Under the pieces are notes generated by a model. It saw only the letters and a list, made by a program, of their open reading frames with translations. It did not search any database and was not told where the DNA came from. The position numbers and the translations under genes are program-made. DNA of 64,000 bases, taken from Chaenocephalus aceratus. Taxonomy: Eukaryota; Chordata; Actinopteri; Perciformes; Channichthyidae. The stretch is from the NCBI GenBank assembly GCA_023974075.1, contig CM043800.1, positions 5,557,352-5,621,351 of the forward strand. The letters are read 5' to 3'. This document shows, piece by piece, positions 20,110 to 32,760 of this stretch. Within the stretch, counting starts at the first letter, position 1, and each line of letters starts with the position of its first letter.

Positions 20110-21985
20110 ACCAGTCGACAAAGAGACAGACAGACAGGGACGATTTTTTCTTCAATAGAGATGACAACAAGACAGTGTTTATTATCTGACAAAGACAACG
20201 GACAAATAAATTGGGGGCTACAAGGTGTCCAGACTTAGACCTCCAACCCCCTACGGTGGCCCTGAAGGGCAATACACAGCAGCATTTCAGAAAACACAAC
20301 ATTTCACAAATCCCAAGAAATACAGTACAATGATTCCTTGTATTCAGTCTGCCACAAATGTGTGCCTTCAACACAGCTGATGACATAAGAGAAAAGACCC
20401 TGCAGATATTACACAATTGAAGATGCTCAAGATCATTGAGAGGTAAAGAAATGTAAGGAACATTCTGGATATTTCAGCAATTGGGCCTGAAAAGTCATAA
20501 TTTACAGTGATTTAGCAACAGTTAAGGGGCATTGTTAGGCACGACGCATGCAGGTATTATAACCAGACATCTATCAGCAACATTAGAAGTTGTCCTAAAA
20601 GGCTAGAAATAAAAGCTAAAGTTGCATGGTTTACCCAACATAGATGTTTAGTGTAGTTTATCTTCTTTGGGTCAAGGTAAGGCGTGTTGAGGCCACTCTA
20701 TCCGGTTCAGTTTTTTACAACAGGTTCCTGAACTATCTTTCTAAGTGTACCTTAAACTATTTCTATGTTTGATACGTGATTAAAGGGACTCTATATAAAG
20801 ATGCACTGCAGAAGGATCAGAAAAACGGGAGAACATCATGCGTGCAGGTCCATGTTTCATCCCAGTCATACAAAGGATGCACTGCCGAATAGAGAATGTG
20901 GCAGGTGGGGGGGGGGGGGACTGCTCTGATATCAGGCTTATTTGAAGTGTTGATAGGCGAACAGCCACACAAAGCTGAGTTAATAAGCAATTAAGAGCTT
21001 TAGACCGAGTCCATGGTGAAAGTTTAATGATATCAACACACATTTTGCTGTCACATAATCTCCTCTTTTAATCATTTCCACTGTCAGCAGAGAGCTAACA
21101 GAAAAACAAGCGTAATCCACCTGATTGACATCTCCCACAAAATTGTCTGGGAGAAGGACTGGAAAATATGTCAGGCAACTAATTAGGCACTTTTTTCATC
21201 TTTTCAAGTTTTTGTCTGGAATGCAGCGTGGCCGCCGTCAGAACACACAGAGGCAGTGTTGGTGAGTTACTGAGGTCACACACTGGTCACTCGTGTAATC
21301 GGATCTTATGTAAACTGGAGCTACACATCGCCATCAGTACTCTCATCAACCCTGAGAGGTAAGAGAGCTTCCAGACCCACACACACACACACACCACACA
21401 CACACACCACACACACGCACACGCACACACACACACACACACACACCCACACACACTATAAATGTGCTACGTTCTGCTCTTCAAAATAAAATAATTTGGT
21501 TAATACCCAACTGGTGAATGTCTGAAGCTTCTATAAAAGAGAGGTTGCTAATAACACTGAAAAAACAGTTTGTCTGTTTACACAATACATTTAATTAAAT
21601 GTAACGTTTCAGTTTTTGAATGGAACTGTCTAAATCAGACAACTAAATGTTAGCATGCCGAAAATTAGCAATGGTGACGGGAAGTCATGTGACTGTGATG
21701 TAGTTCGTTTAACGTGAGCTTTTTATTTCTGTTAGCTAGTTTGTTGAATTCACGTTTCAAAAATGATTAAAGTGGAGCTTTTAGTCAAGGGAATCCTTGC
21801 AGTGAATTTGTTTTAGCCGTTATTGGAGAGTGACAATGTTGAAAGAGGGAGAAAGAGGGTTAAGCGACAAAACTCCAAGTGAGCAGTCGCTTAGCGGCTC
21901 AGCACTTTGACTAATTTCAAGTAAAGAAATCCGTACTGAAGTTATTGTTTTCCGATGTTTAATGATGAAAATAAAGAAACATAAC
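20110..21985. other. No gene; poly-G and CA microsatellite
   Basis: A 12-bp G run lies near 20907-20918 and an imperfect CA/CACG microsatellite at 21379-21456. Nothing else was recognised. Confidence 0.5.
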
Positions 21986-22170
21986 TTAAAGTGGACCTAT
22001 CATGCTATATTTGATATATAAAATATATTGTAGGGCCATACCTATACAAAACATGTCTGTGAAGGTTTTTTTTCAAAATACCAAACAGAACACCCGTTGT
22101 AGCCGTGCCTCATACTGCTCAAACCCCTCTTTTGCAGCCCTGTTAGAGAAAGGCGGATCTTGGGTCCTTA
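21986..22170 (+). repeat. TTAA-type dispersed repeat, copy 1
   Basis: It starts CTTAAAGTGGACCTATCATG and continues with TTGTAGGGCCATACCTATA and CAAAATACCAAACAGA. The copy at 50363-50530 has the same blocks in the same order. A TTAA at the outer edge suggests a piggyBac- or Kolobok-type MITE, but the other end was not located. Confidence 0.6.
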
Positions 22171-25100
22171 GCTTGAAAAAAAGAAAGAAGAGGAGGCGGA
22201 GCTAATGCCTGATCAGAATTCTACCGGAGATAAAGTTAAATTCTGCTGTGATAAAACGCCATCCTGGCTCAAATGCTTTTTCTCTTGCGGTTCATCACAA
22301 GGTGAGTTCCTTTTTTTATTTCCTGCTTTTTAAACACATGTGCTCTCCAGTACAGGTTAGCTCTGAGTGTTAGCGAGGCATGCTAATGTAAACAAAGACG
22401 TGATTACGTCCAAAACACGTCAGGCATTGTTTCTGATAGCAACTTTCTGTGGGTCCGCCGACGTCACCTCGGATGGACGTCACAGCGGATGGAATCTGTA
22501 TCCGCTCGTTGTACACCCGTTTTTAAAAGATGTGGGTACGGAGGAAAAGAGAGAGGGTTTTATTTTCTGACGCTGCGTGAGTTCTCCAACACACACACAT
22601 TTATGTATAAAAGACATCACAAAGTGCATTTTGCATGATAGAGGACGAGGAGAACATGTAGGAGTCAGCTCACCCTCTGTGTCATACAAATTCCCGGCCA
22701 ACAACAGGTGGATTGAATACAAATAAACCACACCCATGTGACACTTACAGGAAGTTCTAATTAAATACAGATGTGTGCAATCTAAAATAATAATACTGAA
22801 AATAATTAATTAAGGCTCAATAAATGTGGGCATGTGGGCTCCTACAGAGAGGGTGATGCACACAAAGGGGCTGCAGGCAAGATTCAAACCTGCGTCCGCC
22901 ACAGAGGGACTGAACCAGGAACGCGCTCCAAACCTGAGCTCTGTACAGCGAGACCTCCATCACGGCACAACTCTGTTGTTCTCAAAGCGAAAATGTGTTA
23001 ACCCCAAAATGCAAAAGTGCAGCTTACCTGTAACCTGGATCATGACAGAGGAGGTGGAACAAATTAACAAATTAAAATATGTAGACTAATTAAAACGTCA
23101 AAATGTGGGGGAAATAATACAAAATAATTCAAACAGTGTGACTTTTAATGAATAATGGAGACAAAATATTTGGCTTTGAATTTGACATTAATTAAGTCTT
23201 TTTTTCATTTGAGTTGCAACATGAATGTAATGTCTGCTGAAATGTTTTAATTAAATTAAAGCTGCATTTTAAGAGATTTTGGTGGGGGTTTAATTGACAT
23301 AGCAAGTTTATGATTCTAAACAACCCCAACCCCACTACGAAATCAGAGATTGTTCTTTTCACCTGCAGAGATATTTCTCGGTGTAAGCTGCAGAGTGTTG
23401 GAGATGTCTTCCTTCTCTTCAGTATGATGGTGATGGATGGCATTGGGCTTGTGACGCCAACAAATTAAAACATTTCGGGGAAACGTGTCTTGCGAAAAAT
23501 CATGAGCGGGGAACTCAAGATAATCCACAGACCTTTGAACTGAATAATTGAACTGAATAATATTCATAAAAATAATATTTTATGACCTATATAATCACAG
23601 CACTGTACGACATAGCCTCAACATATACTGCTGTAGAGTAAAAAACACTCAAGCTTGTTTGCATTTCTTTAAACCAATCAGAGGTGTGGCTGGTGTTAAG
23701 GATGTAAAAGATACAGGCCTTTAGGATCACTGAAACTATGACCATTTTGTTCTCCTACCCAGATAATGCCAGGTTATTTATTTGGCTCAGTTTGTCCGTC
23801 AGCAAGATTACTGACAAACACTCCTTTCTGTATTCTCATGAAACCTCGTGGAAGGACCTAGCATATGCCAGGACTGGGGAGATGGGATCACTTGAGGAGC
23901 ACATGAACGCATCATTGGTCTTGGTGGATGTACGCTCTCCGGTTGGAGCAGTTCATTGAGGATTACTGTTAGTGACTGTAATTTACAGAGATAACTGATG
24001 TTATGGGAAATCTGTCATAATACATTTAATTAATGTCAACGTTTCAGTTTTTCAGTGCAGAAAGAATCAGACTAAGACAATAAAATGCCAATAATCCTTT
24101 TAATTCTTGTTATATCTTGTTATTGAAGCCTTTTGGACTTGGCCAGCTTGATAGCAGGTTATTAGCGTCAAATGTAACAGTCAGTGTTAGCATTGTCAGC
24201 TAGCTCCTGTTGCTAGCAGCCACAGAGACACCTTCTGAGCGGTGTGTCTGTGAACATCTTCAGATGAAACACAGGTCATGCTGAACTGAGAAGGTGTCCG
24301 CTGTCGTGAACATGGCTTCTCAACTTTGAAACTGAGAAAAAGACAAATCCTGGCCTTTCTATTTAGCCTTGTAGCTAACTCCTATAAAGCTTTTGTATTT
24401 TGCATTACCATTGTAAACTAAATTAATTAAACAACATTTGACAATAATGAATTCAGTTTGATGATTTTTTACAAATTATTGTTGTGTAATTTATCAATTT
24501 TCTGGTTTATTTATAGAATAAAAACATTTCTAAATAGTTATGTATTTCACATGAATACTTTTGGCCTTCTTAAAAGTGTATTTTCTGATCAAGGAAGAAA
24601 CGTTTGACCTGGATGACAGACATTCATCAAAGGTGGAAATGTAATAAAAAGGGAGTTGAAGGGAAGCTCCAGAATACAGGAATATAGTTTAAATGTATTC
24701 CTGATCTGAGTGTGAGAACCCTGCTCTTCATGTAACCATGCATCATATTTTAATCATCCACCTAGCAGGAACTTTCAGGTTTGTTGTATTGGTGGAGTTG
24801 TACTATCCATTCCAGATTCCATTGTGGCCAATGATGTAAAGTTTGTGTATGTTGTAATTATGTTAATTATAATAATGACTATAATTAAGTCCATTGGGTT
24901 AGAGGTAGAATACGGTGTATGACTCACCCTTTCAATTTCACGTTGAGCAAAGTATCCCACACACAGTAACACTTCCAACCAAAGATCACAGCACACACAC
25001 AGTCCCATCCTCTGCTGGCTGTACTGTGTAGAACTGATATCAGATCAGCAGCAGCATTAACAGTTAAAGAAAAACAGAAAAGGTTTACAACTCTGATGTT

Positions 25101-25440
25101 TCCTGTTTGGGTTTGATGCAACACGATGTGTCCGGACAGAGCTGCTCATAGTGTCGTCTCTTTTGTCATAGCCTGAGCTGAATTAATTAAAGCAACACTC
25201 CCACCCAGTGGTGTGCAGCAGTGGTACACATGTTCTCCCAATGGGCCATGAGATACTCCAAGTACTTGTGTGTAGCCTCGGGATTTCTCCAGTGGTGTAT
25301 CATTGATGCATTTCATTCTGGGGTTTCTGCTCTCTGTAGTAATGTGGTTGTTGACTGCTACAGATTGAAGGATGTTTACTTCACTTCTCAGACTTTTGTA
25401 CTCAGGCTGGATTTGAGAAATGGTTAGAATGAGGAGCAAA
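22171..25440. other. No gene recognised
   Basis: All frames are closed beyond 90 codons and nothing matches a known family by eye. A GATTCAAACC motif at 22889-22898 resembles a reversed RNA polymerase III B box, but no A box accompanies it. Confidence 0.45.
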
Positions 25441-26092
25441 ACAGAATCATTTAGATAATGTTAACCTAAAACCGTTCCTTTTCTTTTGGAGAAAGCTATT
25501 GGAGGCCCGCAGAAGGTCGCCTACAGAACGGTTTTCAGTTCTCTGCTTTCAAATGTGAAATCATTTGAAGCTAAGCTAAAGCGGTGCATTGCAACTGGAG
25601 AAGGGAAACACTGTGCACTTTCCCACTCTGCAAGAACAAAAAGCCTGCTGTGACCTCGGAGTATGCTGGTGAGTGTGGAAAACTACATCAGGCCTTCAGA
25701 GAGAGGTTCCAGGACGTGAACCGTTACCAGAAGGAAACTGAACATTTTTGCAACACCGTTCAATGTGGAACCAGCTGATGTGCCTGAAAAACCTGCAGCT
25801 GGAAATCAACGATGAAAGTTAGGTACAACAACCTCCCTCTGCTTGAGTTCTACAAACTGTGTGGGGGCTGAGGATTTTCCCATTCTAAGGAGACATGCAC
25901 TGCAGTTCACATCACTGTTTGGGACAACCTACCGCTGTGAGCCGTTCTTTTCAAAGCTGAGCCTTGCTGAACCAGGTTACGCTCAAGACTGACGGACCTA
26001 AACCTGGAACACCAGCTGCGAGTAGCATCTTCACCACTTCCATCTGACATCAGACGCCTCGCAAAAGAGAAGCAGTTCCAGCCTTCGCATTA
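25441..26092 (+). pseudogene. hAT transposase C-terminus, GTF2IRD2-like
   Basis: Piecing frames together gives FEAKLKRCIATGEGKHCA, then EPADVPE, YNNLPLLEFYKL-like text, ILRRHALQFTSLFGTTYRCE, PFFSKLSLAE and LPSDIRRLAKEKQFQPSH. This is the C-terminal hAT dimerisation region of the Charlie-type transposases seen in GTF2IRD2-like and SCAND3-like proteins. At least five frameshifts or stops interrupt it. No TIRs were located. Confidence 0.75.
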
Positions 26093-27057
26093 GGTGAGAT
26101 AATAATAATAATTGTAATGGCAATTATGTGCTCTCTCAACCTGAGCCCTTCCCTGTCCGGCCCCATTTATACACCTCTTGTGCAGCTAATCACTGCCACC
26201 AAGTGTCCAAAAATAGTATTGCATTATGAAGCTAAAAAATAATAATATAATAAATAAACTTAAACTGGCTCCTACAATAATAATAACTTTATTTATATTG
26301 CACCTCTCATGTTGTGTCAGACTTCAACGTGCTTTATATCAGTGCATCTAAAAACAACAGGAATACAATTATTTAAAATAGAGAGCATGAAAACAATAAA
26401 ATCATGTAACACAGTTTAATTGGCTAACATGTTATGACCCAGTTTGTTGCATTGAAGTGTTCATTAAATTCCTGGAATTCAAGGTACTTGCTATGAGTGT
26501 CTGCATTGTTGGCCTTACGCCTTTTACACACTCTCTCCAAAGCATAACATAAAAACATTGAAAATAAAACAGAAAGGTATCTGGAATAACAGGTTGCTTT
26601 GTCCTTGCACACCATGAAAGAAAGGAAAAATGATTGCACTGATTTTATTTATTTTTTGCAGATGTTTATTTTTATTTATTCATTTATGTAACAGGGACAG
26701 TGTACATTAATGAACATTTCTGTAAACGTGCCAGAGTTAGCCAAGAGGCTATTTTTCATCTGTAGTCCCATGTTGAGTTCAATAATTTGTAAGGCCCTCG
26801 GAGGATGTTGTAAAAATTGAAATGGCCCTTGATAGGAAAACGTTTCCCCCACCCCTGATGTATACAGTCTATGGTGCCAGGTCAGTTTTACAATACAGTT
26901 TGGAGATTTTGTTGTGGAAAATCCCACGAAGACTGTCTTTACTCTTCATTTACTATTCCCATGTAACTACTCTCAATAAGTGATCTGGGGTGTCACTCTC
27001 CAGCTTAACCAATCACTTCGCTCTATTCCCAAGAGCCTATCATCGCGCTCTCCAAAC
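26093..27057. repeat. AT-rich repeats, no gene
   Basis: AATAAT microsatellites occur near 26100 and 26275. An ACTTTATTTATATTGCACCTCT stretch at 26288 looks like a LINE/SINE 3' end. From about 26655 to 26900 a repeat with CAGGGACAGTGTACATTAAT and GCTATTTTTCATCTGTAGTC resembles a widespread fish DNA repeat. The last 100 bases may belong to the RTE LINE leader. Confidence 0.4.
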
Positions 27058-27065
27058 CTCTTAAG

Positions 27066-28542
27066 CAGGGACGTGCACAGATATTTGGAGGGGCTATTGC
27101 TCTAAACTAGAAAAAGGGCCTCCCCCCACCCCGCCGAAAACGTAAAAACTTTTTATAAAAAAGAAATGAAAACCAGGGACATTTTTTGTTTTGCGGTCCA
27201 TACCTCATTAACATATCTAATGTTAGTAACTATTACAGACAAAATGCGGATAATTCTGTTTTTAATGTAGTTTGACCGTTGTAACTGCTGTGCCTTAAAT
27301 AAACTCAATAATTGATTAAACCAGTTCAATACGCATTATTCTTATCATTCTTTATGAGCGCAGTATCGGTAAGGTTTCAAATTACTTATTTATTTAGTAT
27401 TCCATAACTTAATAACAGAGATGGTCAAACTAAAGTAGAGACATGGCAGAAATCCTACTATGAAGCGGGACAGTGAAGTGTTCTCCTGTAGGCCTATGTG
27501 AGAGAGGGCGATCAAGAAAAGAGAGAGGGTGAGGGAGTTTGCGGAGCAGATGAAAAGACACAGAAAGACAGAAGCACAATAACAAGTATATTTAGGTGTT
27601 TGTAAATAACCGACGGTGTCAAGAGGAAGTAAAGTCCCCTGGTTTGTCCCTTATACTCTAACTGTTATGAGAGAACTCAAAATCAATTTAAGCATATTTA
27701 AAAACGGGGACATTTCCGGGGACAGATTGATCCGGGGATTTGCTCGGTAACTGCTAGAATTCACTTCAAGACACTGGTACTTGCGTACCATGCTGCAAAT
27801 GGATCTGGCCCTTCCTACATCCAGGACATGGTTAAACCGTACACCCCAGCGCGTGCTCTACGCTCTGCATCAGCCAAACGATTCGCTGCACCCTCGCTGC
27901 GAGGGGGACCCAAGTTCCCATCAGCAGAAACACGTGGGTTTGCTATCCTGGCTCCAAGATGGTGGAATGAGCTCCATTGACATCAGGACAGCAGAAAGCT
28001 TACACACCTTCCGGCGCAGACTGAAAACTCATCTCTTTCGACTCCACTTCGAGCGATAGAACTATTAACAAAGCACTTATCTACTAATAAAGGACTGGCT
28101 TATCTAAAGCCAGTTGAGTAGCACTTGAAATACTTGGCTCTATGAAACCTGATGTACTTATATGATTCTGTTTTCTTCAAGGTTGTGTCTTCCTGGTCGA
28201 ATGTACTTATTGTAAGTCGCTTTGGTTAAAAGCGTCAGCTAAATGCAATGTAATGTACTGTAATGTAATTTGCCACCAAAGCCAGGCAGGCATTTGGTAT
28301 GATCACCATATGAGGCTGGACCGGACTCTGAGGACTTTCCTTTGCTTTTCAGCTGTCAGATTGTAAACAAAGTCACGTGACTGGGGGCAGATGACTCTAC
28401 AATACTAATTGTGGGCTTATCATATTTCTTCGGCCACAACAGAAAAAAAAGACAATCGCTCTCTCCAGAGGGGCAGGCCAGCCAAAAAGTTCAAAAGGGC
28501 CGTTGCCCGGGCAACACTAGCCCGTACCTGTGCACGTCCCTG
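27066..28542. mobile_element. hAT element 1 (non-autonomous)
   Basis: Perfect 15-bp TIRs (CAGGGACGTGCACAG and CTGTGCACGTCCCTG) are flanked by an 8-bp duplication CTCTTAAG at 27058-27065 and 28543-28550, diagnostic of hAT. The 1,477-bp body has no transposase. It carries a CR1/Rex1-type LINE 3' end as a passenger and lies just before the RTE LINE coding part. Confidence 0.93.
27756..28265 (+). pseudogene. CR1/Rex1-type LINE 3' end
   Basis: The frame reads HFKTLVLAYHAANGSGPSYI, VKPYTPARALRSASAKRFAA and, after a two-base deletion near 27975, DIRTAESLHTFRRRLKTHLF, ending at 28059. The 3' UTR ends in AAGTCGCTTTGGTTAAAAGC and an AATGTAATGTA tail. This is the C-terminal end of a CR1-group fish LINE, inserted into or acquired by hAT element 1. 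Confidence 0.85.
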
Positions 28543-28550
28543 CTCTTAAG

Positions 28551-29216
28551 TCTGCTCTCCCCCTCTGACAGCTGTCATTTCAGGTCACTCTACGCAACCC
28601 TCCTCCACCCATTTTCACCTCCTGTCCCTCCGAATCCAGGGTCAAGCTAAGCCCCTCCTCTTCAGACCGACCCAACTATCCATTCACCACCAGCGAAGCC
28701 AAACAGTTTCTCTTCAGTGCCTATGACACCATCAAAGGGGAGGAACTGATGGAGAGTGTGCGAAGAGTGCAGGCAGCGCAAGGTGAAAGGCAATATGGGG
28801 AGGCCTGGAGGGTCATCAATGAGATGACTGGGCGGAAGAGGACTAAGGAGGGACAGGTTGAGGGACACAGCCCCGAGGAGAGGGTGACGACCTGGTTCAA
28901 CCACTTCCAAAGCCTGCTGGGCACAATAGCGGATGGAGCTGAGGAAAGTATACCAGCTTTCCTCCAGAACCTGCCCATCGACGATGGTCCCTTCACAGCC
29001 AGTGAGCTTGCCAGGGCGAAGTCCACAGTGAGAGAGGGCAAAAGTGCTGGGCCGGATGGCATACCCCCAGAGGTCCTAAAGTACTGTGATCTCGATGACC
29101 TCATCCTAGACTTTTGCAACCTCGCTCTACTGCACAACATGCAGCCTGATATATGGTCTCTCTCCAACATCATCCCGGTGCCTAAAGCTGGAGACCTCTC
29201 AAAGCCAGACAACTAC
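28551..29216 (+). pseudogene. RTE-like LINE part A: start of RT
   Basis: This open frame carries the region before and including the first RT blocks: YDTIKGEELMESVRRVQ, EAWRVINEMTGRKR, DDGPFTASELARAKSTVREG and KSAGPDGIPPEVLKYCDLDD, then NIIPVPKAGDLSKPDNY. It ends exactly where the retroviral LTR begins; the next residues (RGISL) are at 37572. The family is an RTE-related non-LTR group (RTE/RTEX/Proto2-like); I cannot decide the clade by eye. Confidence 0.88.
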
Positions 29217-29697
29217 TGTAGTGGACATTTTTCTTATTATATCCTTATATGCTTCAACCAAATGCTTCTCATAAATGTCATGTGCTGTTTTCTCTCTTCT
29301 TCTTCTTCTTCTTCTTCTTCTTCAAGGCCACAGAGCTGTTTTGGCTACTGGGAGACTCACACAGTCACACACGAACTTCCCTACTCTGAGAACCGTTATG
29401 TTATCTACCGCTCAAGGCCAGGTGTCTAATAACAATATGACTGTGTGAACACAGATTTCTCACGTTCCCACTCATTTCCTATATAACCTTTGCTTTTTCA
29501 TTGTACTACGCACACTCTGGCAGACTATTCTATGCTCTGTCAGACCTGTGTCTGTCAGTCTATATTATATCTGTATCATGTATTTGAAGCTTCAAATAAA
29601 TAACCCAAAAGACAGCTCTGCTCGATTCACCATTTATTTGTTTTGATCACTTTGACTTGTATTCTCCAGCCGTGTTGGGTCCTAGATTTCCATAACA
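29217..29697 (+). repeat. 5' LTR of endogenous retrovirus
   Basis: It runs from TGTAGTGGAC to CCATAACA, with a (TTC)n run near 29296-29323 and an AATAAA signal near 29597. It is the partner of 37103-37570. Confidence 0.92.
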
Positions 29698-29699
29698 AA

Positions 29700-29717
29700 T
29701 GGCGTTGTCGGCAGGAT
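29700..29717 (+). promoter_or_regulatory. Putative primer-binding site
   Basis: TGGCGTTGTCGGCAGGAT begins two bases after the LTR, the position and TGG start expected of a primer site. I could not assign the tRNA. Confidence 0.6.
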
Positions 29718-30053
29718 CTCTGTATGTTAGATTGCGGACACCTCCGGACGCTGGTGGTCGCTCCAGGATTCTTGGATCCTCCTCTACCTCGACAGAAACC
29801 GTACGGGACGAGAGGACCAGCGCCGTGGTGGAACCGATTGACTTCACGAGATCCAACGAACTCAAAGGGCTTTCAATACTCGGTGAGATGTACAAAGTCT
29901 AAATTGTTTAAAGTTAAACGTAATTAAACTCCACATGACATTTATGAGAGGGACTGCTCGAAAGTAGGATATTTGGGATATCTGTTCATCGACGGATGAA
30001 AAAATAGTGTTTTGGTAACACGGGTGTTTTGGTAACACTTTAAAGACTTTGTT

Positions 30054-30260
30054 ATGGGAGCAAAGCATAGGGGATTTGTACATTCTCCTGAGGGTCCGAT
30101 TGTGGATGTAATGCGAGCAAAATATGGTGAAGACAGTCTGTCTAAATTAAATATATGGATGGAAATGTTCGGATTTCCTAAGGGAGGTTTTTTGAGTAAA
30201 TTAAAAATCAAGAACCTAAAAAGAATAAATTACAAGAACAAGAGTATGAATGAAGGGTAA
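30054..30260 (+). pseudogene. ERV gag N-terminus (matrix remnant)
   Basis: The frame begins MGAKHRG, a Gly-2 that would allow N-myristoylation as in retroviral matrix proteins, followed by a short basic stretch (KLKIKNLKRINYKNK). It is open for 68 codons then stops, so capsid does not follow in frame. Assignment rests on position after the primer site and on the myristoylation start. Confidence 0.5.
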
Positions 30261-30481
30261 AAATAAATAAATAAAGTTAAAGTAAAAGACTTATAGAAAA
30301 CTGGACACTCACAGAAAGTGTTTATAATACTGGGGAGTAAAAAAAAAAAAGGGCAGTTGGCCTTGGGTATTAAATAAAATATTAAGGTTGAAGATGAATG
30401 TGAAGAAAAGAAGGAAAATACATTATTTCCAAAAGACATGTAAACCCCAGATATCTCTGTGTCCTTCCATTGCAGGCCTGA

Positions 30482-30900
30482 ATGACCTCTCCTCGACTGG
30501 GTATCCTTCCCTCCTCCGGCGTACAACCCTGGCAATCCGGTTGGAACACCTCAACCACCTCCACCGCCACTACAAGCCCCAGCCATGCAGTCAGCGTCAA
30601 CTCCAAGCTCGTCCACCCCCATCAGGCCCAAGTAGATGGGGACAACAGCGGGATAAACAAACCCGATGCCCTAGGAGACCAAGCAGGTGTTTGGGAGACA
30701 AACCTCAGTAATGCCTTTCTCAACGGACTCACAGACACAGCGCAAGCTAAACAAAATGCTGGCCGCTCACAATACCGAGGGAGAGGCAGAGGAAGTTTTC
30801 CGAGACACAGGACGAGAAGCAAGACCTTCATTTGACGAAAGATGTTTCAAGTGTTGAACATTGGATTATGGGACTGCTCACAGAACACTGGCAGTGGAGG
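30482..30900 (+). pseudogene. ERV gag C-terminus (nucleocapsid remnant)
   Basis: A Gln/Ser/Pro-rich frame ends in an Arg/Gly-rich block (YRGRGRGSFPRHRTRSKTF). Directly after it, in another frame, ERCFKC is the first half of a CCHC zinc knuckle; the rest is broken by a stop. These features fit nucleocapsid. Confidence 0.55.
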
Positions 30901-30974
30901 CAGAGGGGGACAGCAAGGAAGGGGCCCAATCGAGCGAGACGGAAATTCAGCCAGCAGCATCTAACCAGGGAAGT

Positions 30975-31163
<189 letters not shown>

Positions 31164-31260
31164 CATACATGCTATTGAGAAATTAGAAGAATTAGAGAAC
31201 ATGTCTGTGGTTAAAAAGGGTACATATTTGAAATATGACAGTGAATGTTTGCATTAAGAA

Positions 31261-31420
31261 ATGTCCCACACTGACTTTAGCTATCATGGGTGTTGGTTAA
31301 ATGTTTTGGTTGATTCTGGGGTTACACATTCTGTGGTAAAAAAAAAGGCAGATTTGCCTGAATGCAAATTTAGTGATAGATTTATTCACTCAATAGGAGC
31401 TGGGTAACTGTAAAGGAGAA
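31261..31420 (+). pseudogene. ERV protease remnant
   Basis: The frame reads WLNVLVDSGVTHSVV: VDSG with the following Thr and a hydrophobic SVV is the active-site loop of a retroviral aspartic protease (usually DTG or DSG). It is lost to a stop within about 30 codons. Confidence 0.6.
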
Positions 31421-32219
31421 GTTTCTGTACTACTTCAGAGTAGTAAGATAACGGTGATATCAGTCATCCATTCCCACATCAATAAAAAACAGTTATTTTA
31501 TCATCTGTCTGCCCAACACATTTACTGGGCAGAGATCTGATTCTCCGGTTCGGCTTGGACCTCATTTTTCCACAAATGAGGGTCTTAAAGTCCGACAGCC
31601 ATCTCCTACGATGGTTCAAAAAACTGTCATTTGATGATAAATAACTGGTGAATGTGTATCAATGGGCTGCTGACATATCCTGATTCTCAGGCGTTGTTGC
31701 GTTTGACTGATCAACGTGTTTTTCCACCTGCTGTGTGGAGGCTTCTCATTTGCATTGTACTGCTACGTGGTTGATGATGATGCATGTAGATACTATGATG
31801 AGAGTTTATCTGTTAGAATGTTGAATGATGAGCTCATGTTTAAAAATGTATTGGAATTCGCTGGGTAGCGCTATCTCTGTTAGACTCACACACACACACA
31901 AGACACAACCAGCTGTGTCAAATCCCAGGGGCGGTCCACACATTTCACTAGCCAGGGGGCCCACTGATAGATGGAGGGATTTGGGTCCAATCGTTAAAGA
32001 TTGGGAGTCAGTCACTGATTGGGCACCTACAGACACAGAATATGTCATGTACTCTATGTCACGTGACGTGTATCAAATGAAAATGTGCACGAACGTAGCC
32101 GTGCTGCGCACATTGCTGTTGGTTGAGGATGATAAGGTAATTCTCATATCTCTGAGCTTCCTGCCGCGCTTTCAGATGTGCCATACTCACTCTGGGCAGC
32201 TCACAGATATGACGTAGGG

Positions 32220-32760
32220 TTAATGTCCACGTTCCGTCCCGTACCCATTGAAACGTGAAGCTGTTGATGGCATTCGGCCAGTGTTTACCTCTCCGCTTAA
32301 ACAAGGGGTCATTATTCCGTGTAACGATTCCAGTCAAAAAGACAGAGACAAAACCTCCTGACGAGTGGAGATTTGTCCAGGATTTACGATGTAAATGCAG
32401 CTGTGTATGCACGCTCGTCCGGAATCCTTATCTGATTACTCCAAAAGTTCCAGCCTCTGCAACATATTTACTGCCATAGATGTCTCAAATGCATTTTTTT
32501 CAGTGTTCCGGTACACAAAGACAGTCAATTTTTGTTCACATTTGAATATAATGGTAAACCTTACACATTCACACGTTTGTGTTAAGGCTAAATGGTAAAA
32601 AAAGTCCAATATGTACAAAGAACAGTTACATTTTTGGGTCATGTCATTTCAGGAGAGGGGAAAACGCTTTCAGATAAGCGTATTGCATCATTGGCTGCTC
32701 TGCCAAAACCTGTCACTAAGCGACAGATGATGTCATTCTTGCGTATGTGTTCATAACACA
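32220..32760 (+). pseudogene. ERV reverse transcriptase remnants
   Basis: Scattered frames give PLRLNKGSLFRVTIPVKK and WRFVQDLR (finger region), FTAIDVSNAFFSV (motif A region) and TFLGHVISGEGKTLSDKRI with KRQMMSFLRMCS (thumb/connection region). The palm with the catalytic Asp pair is missing, so an internal deletion of RT is inferred. Confidence 0.75.

Noticed and set aside
19888..20238. 116-codon frame with Asn-Ala-Ser repeats
   Set aside because: Produced by the 9-bp minisatellite in a MITE.
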